Shown here: piece by piece, positions 60,131 through 64,000 of the stretch
How positions within the stretch are numbered: position 1 is the first letter of the stretch
Layout: the number at the start of each line of letters is the position of its first letter
Position numbers and translations under genes: made by a program
The notes under the pieces: model-generated
Told to the model about the DNA's origin: nothing
The model's input: only the letters and a program-made list of their open reading frames with translations
Database searches by the model: none
DNA from: Amphimedon queenslandica
Taxonomy: Eukaryota; Porifera; Demospongiae; Haplosclerida; Niphatidae
Direction: 5' to 3'
Length of the DNA: 64,000 nt
Assembly (NCBI RefSeq): GCF_000090795.2
Contig: NW_003546372.1
Location: forward strand, 146,997-210,996

Positions 60131-60359
60131 TATTGGTAACACAAAGACGGAGCACAAAGATGACGATTATTGAACTGCTGTATGTATTATCATAGATTCT
60201 ATGGTAGCTATTATGTATCGATGGTATTAAATGCAATCATTATTATCACAAGCCTCATTTCCTAATCACGTGACCCCTAATTATACGGTTTAGAGTTTAC
60301 GTCATAGTAATTGCATCACGTGATAGTGACAAGGGCTCATATTATAGGGCTGCACAGTT
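60131..60359. promoter_or_regulatory. Bidirectional promoter of HSPA12-like and MIEAP-like B with two TCACGTGA sites
   Basis: The 229-base divergent spacer contains TCACGTGA at 60266-60273 and 60316-60323 (E-box/CLEAR-like palindromes) and TTACGTCA at 60297-60304 (CRE/ATF-like). The motifs are seen; the factors are inferred. Confidence 0.6.
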
Positions 60360-62793
60360 ATGTCTTTATCTATGTAAGTCAGTGATGATGATAAAAAGAG
60401 ACTATGATGCATTATGATCTTATTATTGTAGTTTTATTGTTAGATTTATGTTTTAATTTATAGATTGCCTCATCATGTGCAAGAAATTCAAGAAGAAAAC
60501 AAGTTTCTCAAAAAGTATGCATAAACGGTAGAGTAGACGTTATGTAGTGTGACAAAAGATGCAACGGACCTCCTATAGGTACTAAGATTTTCAACAATGA
60601 GATCAGATCTCCATGACAAATAACTTTTTGTATATTGTATTTGGCATGCATGCACCCAGACTAGCTGCAATAATCTTGCATCAAAACACAAGATTAGAGA
60701 AAAGTCTAATTTTACATTTTTATGCACATTACATCATGTACCATTTGTTTATACATTACTTTTGGTCAGAGGAAGGAATAAAATGTCACCTGCATATCAC
60801 AAAATAGCACATAACACAGGTGTTATTATTACACATTCGTGTTATTTTAGTTCATTTTTTTGTGTGCAGTGCTTGAAAACAAGCCTAGCGGCAAATTTTG
60901 TACACAAAAGTTTTGTTATGTATAAATTCTAAATGTGTACAGGATATAATGAATAATAATCCCTCTCTAGTTTATTGAAGAGGAAAAAATTTGAATATGA
61001 AGGGAAAGTATTTGTGCAAATTCCAGAATTAGAACCAAAGTACACTTACTACTTTATGCATTAACACCAATTTGTGCAAATTACAACAGATCAGATACTG
61101 GAGATAGTGGACTTTGTATAACAATGGATGATGAAGGTGACATTAGCATTAAAGAGCAATTCATGGAGTACTTTGATAATATTGAAGTAGAGCTGCCAGA
61201 AAAGCTAGAAATGGATAAAATGAATGTTATGTCAGTTGGCTGTGACTTATTTGAGGTACCCTATAACATGCTATACAAACTTTTAACTATATGAATGTAT
61301 AGACTTCTTTTAAATGCTGTCGCAGTGCGTTTATTGAAAAACTCAAAGACAGTCTTCTTGAATTGACTCAGTTAAATGAGTATGAAAATGCTAATACTCG
61401 AATAGATGCAAGAAGGCAGCGGAATCTTTGTGATGTCTTCAGAGCATACAAGCTCCTTTTAAAATACTCAACAGCAAAGTTAAAATGTATTGATCAATCT
61501 ATTATTGATCAGGTATATTATCATTATGAATACATGCTGTTGAATACTTGTCATTAGGTGAAAGCATCCATTTCTGATGATGCTCTAGCTTTTCAACTAT
61601 CTGATCAAATTGTAGAGGCAATTAAGATTTGTTGGAAAATGCAGTTGTTAGATAATCCAATGTTTATATGTCAGCCTAAAGTATTTAATGAGAATTGGCA
61701 TGAAGTTTATTATAATATTTTGTGCGATGAAGCTAATTATGAACTTGTCTATTACAGACCAGTACTAATGAATAGTGCTGGAGGATCACGTGCTTGCAGA
61801 GGATTAATAGAAAAAAGAAAAAGTAAGTTAGTTTTTAATAGATTTAGTTGGCTATACCATTGTTTTAGAGGGCCAAGTCTCTGAGATTAAAGAGCCAAGA
61901 TACAAAATTCTTACAGCTAGTGAATCAGGTACATAGTGGGAAATTTTGGAGGGAGTTAAATTTGGCGAATTGCTAAATTTTGGTGATTGGCAAATTTTAA
62001 TTTGGCAAATTTGTGGCCACATACCATTGAGCATGGGTATAATTGTTCAAAATGGCTGTTTTTATTTTGGTGAATGGCTATCAAAACGCCAAATTACCAA
62101 ATTTAATTCCTTCCAAAATTTCCCACTCTATGGTACCAGAGTCTTTCATGTGGATTATTGACCGATTTTGATGCAAAGCAAAATGATTATCTTTAATTTT
62201 CTCCACTATAGACCTAAAGCTGTCCTACCACTGCATGCAGTCTAGCAATAAGTATCACAAACAAGTTGCCATGTTATGAGATATTGGATAGATATAGGCA
62301 AAATGCAATATTTCTATAAAAGAATGTGCAAGCTGAGATCAAAATAATAATTATAGATCTAATATAATAAATAGAATTATGCAACAAGTGTGCAGTCAGC
62401 ATTCCTGAATCAGAACTTGCTTTTTGTGGAATAACTTTAAAAATTGCTTCTGGTCCATTCAGCTCTGCACATTCATTGATGAGCCATCATGTTGTAATAA
62501 ACTACTTTGATTTTAGCTGCATTAATAAATCAAGAAACTATATTTATTTTTAGGCTTAAAGCCAAATTGTGTAGGAGTCATGTTAGAGAATTCAAAAAAA
62601 TTAGGAAATAAAGTATGAATCAAATTACAATGCATGAAATGATATATTATCATAGGGATTAAAGCATAGTCTTCGAACTAAACTCATTTCTAAAGTGATC
62701 TGTTCTATCTGCGACAAACCTACCGAATTATGTTATATGGGACAATTAAATTTTTCATTTTTGCATTATGAGTGCTTTCTCAAGTCCAGATAG
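60360..62793 (+). CDS. MIEAP-C-terminal-domain-like protein B
   Basis: The exons are 60360-60373, 60464-60514, 60971-61039, 61090-61255, 61303-61512, 61558-61822, 61869-61928, 62554-62612 and 62656-62793, giving 343 residues, in phase. It starts MSLSI, then a short charged helix (EIQEENKFLKN). The paralogous core follows: IKEQFMEYFDNIEVELPEKL, SFKCCRSAFIEKLKDSLLEL, VFRAYKLLLKYSTAKLKCID and IVEAIKICWKMQLLDNPMFI, then FNENWHEVYY and YYRPVLMNSAGGSRACRGLI. After the core comes a small zinc-ribbon-like tail, CSICDKPTELCYMG followed by HYEC, ending FLKSR; protein A lacks it. The exon ending at 61928 uses a donor whose GTA abuts an inverted-repeat element. Confidence 0.65.
61930..62135. mobile_element. 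MITE-like element at the splice donor of MIEAP-like B
   Basis: TACATAGTGGGAAATTTTGG at the left is mirrored by CCAAAATTTCCCACTCTATGGTA at the right (about 40-base arms). The TA of the donor GTA coincides with the element's first bases. Confidence 0.85.
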
Positions 62794-62974
62794 ACTATAT
62801 AATATTGAATAAATTATGTGTGGGTTGTCTATAGTTTTGTTTTGTATAATTACTATGTAAAGAGAATTTTGTAGCTTACATAACAGTAACAGAGATCATG
62901 TGCTTTACTGTCATGTGAAGTAATTTTGTGTAGTAGACTTGTAGTCTATCTGCTGCTAGTCTTCCTTGTTGACA

Positions 62975-64000
62975 ATGAATGCAGAGATAATGAGTGCTAC
63001 TTCCTTAGTTTTGTCAATAATTTATAGAGTGGCAGACTACTTTTCCCCTGACTTAGAAATAGAAGAAAGAAGGCAAGTGTACAGGTAGATCTGTGTTAAA
63101 TAATTTTAAGTAACCACTATGGCAAAGTAGTAAATTTGTATTTTTACAGCACACAAGATCATCAAGATCATGACATCAGCAAGACAGAAATTAGATCTAC
63201 AGGGGAAATGCATGATGTCTCACAGATCAAGTAATACTTAACAATACAAGTCATAAAGTTTTACTTATCATCATTGACATTGTCAAAAACAAAGTACAAT
63301 AAAATTAGAGGCAAAAACCATTATTATGTCCCATCAGGAGCCCTTTTATAAGCTCCTGGTATAAAGCAAATATTAGTAGATAATGTACATTAATTATATT
63401 AAATTATTTACTTGTAGAAAAAAGCCATATACTGCTATTTGTGTTATTGATGGTGCTATTATGTCAGATGACATTCAAAAACAGTTTATAGAGTATTTTG
63501 AAAAAATTAATCTTCAACAAAAGAAAATTGATTGTCTACCTCAAAAATTCTTCGAAGTAATTTTTTTATTTTCAATACTAAAATAAAAAATATTTTCAAT
63601 TAAGGAATTTTTTCAATGCTGTCGCAGTGAGTTTACTGACAAACTCAAAGAGAGTCTTCTTGAATTGACTCAGTTAAATGAGTATGAAAATGCTAGTAGT
63701 CGAATAGATCCAAGAAGGCATCGGAATCTTTCTGAGGTCTTCAAAGCATACAAGCTCCTTTTAAAATACTCAACAACAAAGTTAAGAACCATTGATCAAT
63801 CTATTATTGATCAGGTATGATGATTTATGAATACAGTTAATTAGATCTTTTCGTCATTTAGGTGAAAACATCAATTTCTGATGATGTTTTAGCTTTTCAG
63901 CTATCTGATCAAATTGTACAAGCAGTTACAATTTGTTGGAAAATGCAGTTGTTATGTAATCCAATGTTTATATGTCAACCTAAAGTATTTAATGAGAATT
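62975..64000 (+). CDS. MIEAP-C-terminal-domain-like protein C, 3' partial
   Basis: It probably starts MNAEIMSATSLVLSI at 62975, then RVADYFSPDLEIEERRQ, a linker exon (TQDHQDHDISKTEI), an exon 63418-63558 (KKPYTAICVIDGAIMSDDIQ, then KQFIEYFEKINLQQ), and exons near 63605-63813 (EFFQCCRSEFTDKLKESLLE through LRTIDQSIIDQ) and 63862 onward (ISDDVLAFQLSDQIVQAVTI, CWKMQLLCNPMFICQPKVF). The last two exons are very close to gene B at DNA level, indicating recent tandem duplication. The gene runs off the window. Confidence 0.65.

Overview
This window is animal nuclear DNA. It is AT-rich, the genes have many short GT-AG introns (often 45-60 bases), and most gaps between genes are under 300 bases. The gene content (SRP68, UBE2S, TOP3A, LIN54, XPG, FDXR, TAB1-like and CD225/IFITM-like genes) is metazoan. 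The combination of very small introns, lineage-specific tandem families and many small inverted-repeat elements fits a demosponge such as Amphimedon queenslandica. That assignment is my inference; no species marker is proven here. There is one assembly gap, 30022-30616.

Layout. 1-10443, plus strand: the 3' part of SRP68 with a tRNA-Asp in one intron, a second identical tRNA-Asp, a USP43/USP31-type deubiquitinase and the E2 enzyme UBE2S. 10612-18917, minus strand: an intronless 1281-residue beta-helix plus multi-membrane-span protein, then two tandem TAB1-like PP2C proteins. 19009-27729: LYRM1 (plus) converging on TOP3A (minus). 27818-35130: a cluster of six CD225/IFITM-type (dispanin) membrane proteins, five plus and one minus, the third cut by the gap. 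35231-45172: LIN54 (plus), then XPG/ERCC5 and FDXR (minus). 45293-48732: three tandem secreted cysteine-rich proteins (minus). 48873-55390: a tail-anchored AMP-forming acyl-CoA-synthetase-like enzyme, a Mu-class GST lacking its usual start, and a decayed GST duplicate (minus). 55789-64000: an HSPA12-type Hsp70 flanked by three paralogues of a family I tentatively relate to the MIEAP C-terminal domain (one minus, two plus, the last running off the end).

How genes relate. Many neighbours are head-to-head within about 90-230 bases (TAB1-like B/LYRM1, TOP3A/CD225-1, CD225-6/LIN54, HSPA12/MIEAP-like B) or tail-to-tail within about 65-170 bases, so shared promoters and overlapping 3' ends are likely. 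FDXR and XPG lie on the same strand only 51 bases apart. Genome upkeep (TOP3A, XPG, LIN54), ubiquitin (USP, UBE2S) and stress or innate-immunity-type families (TAB1-like, CD225, HSPA12) are interleaved.

Introns are rich in repeats: at least eight small elements with TACCGTA-type terminal inverted repeats, a family with 150-185-base internal tandem units, and long GA, AT and AAT tracts. The observations most worth following up are the TAB1-like proteins that keep PP2C metal-binding residues, the CD225 cluster, the HSPA12/MIEAP-like cluster and the cysteine-rich trio.
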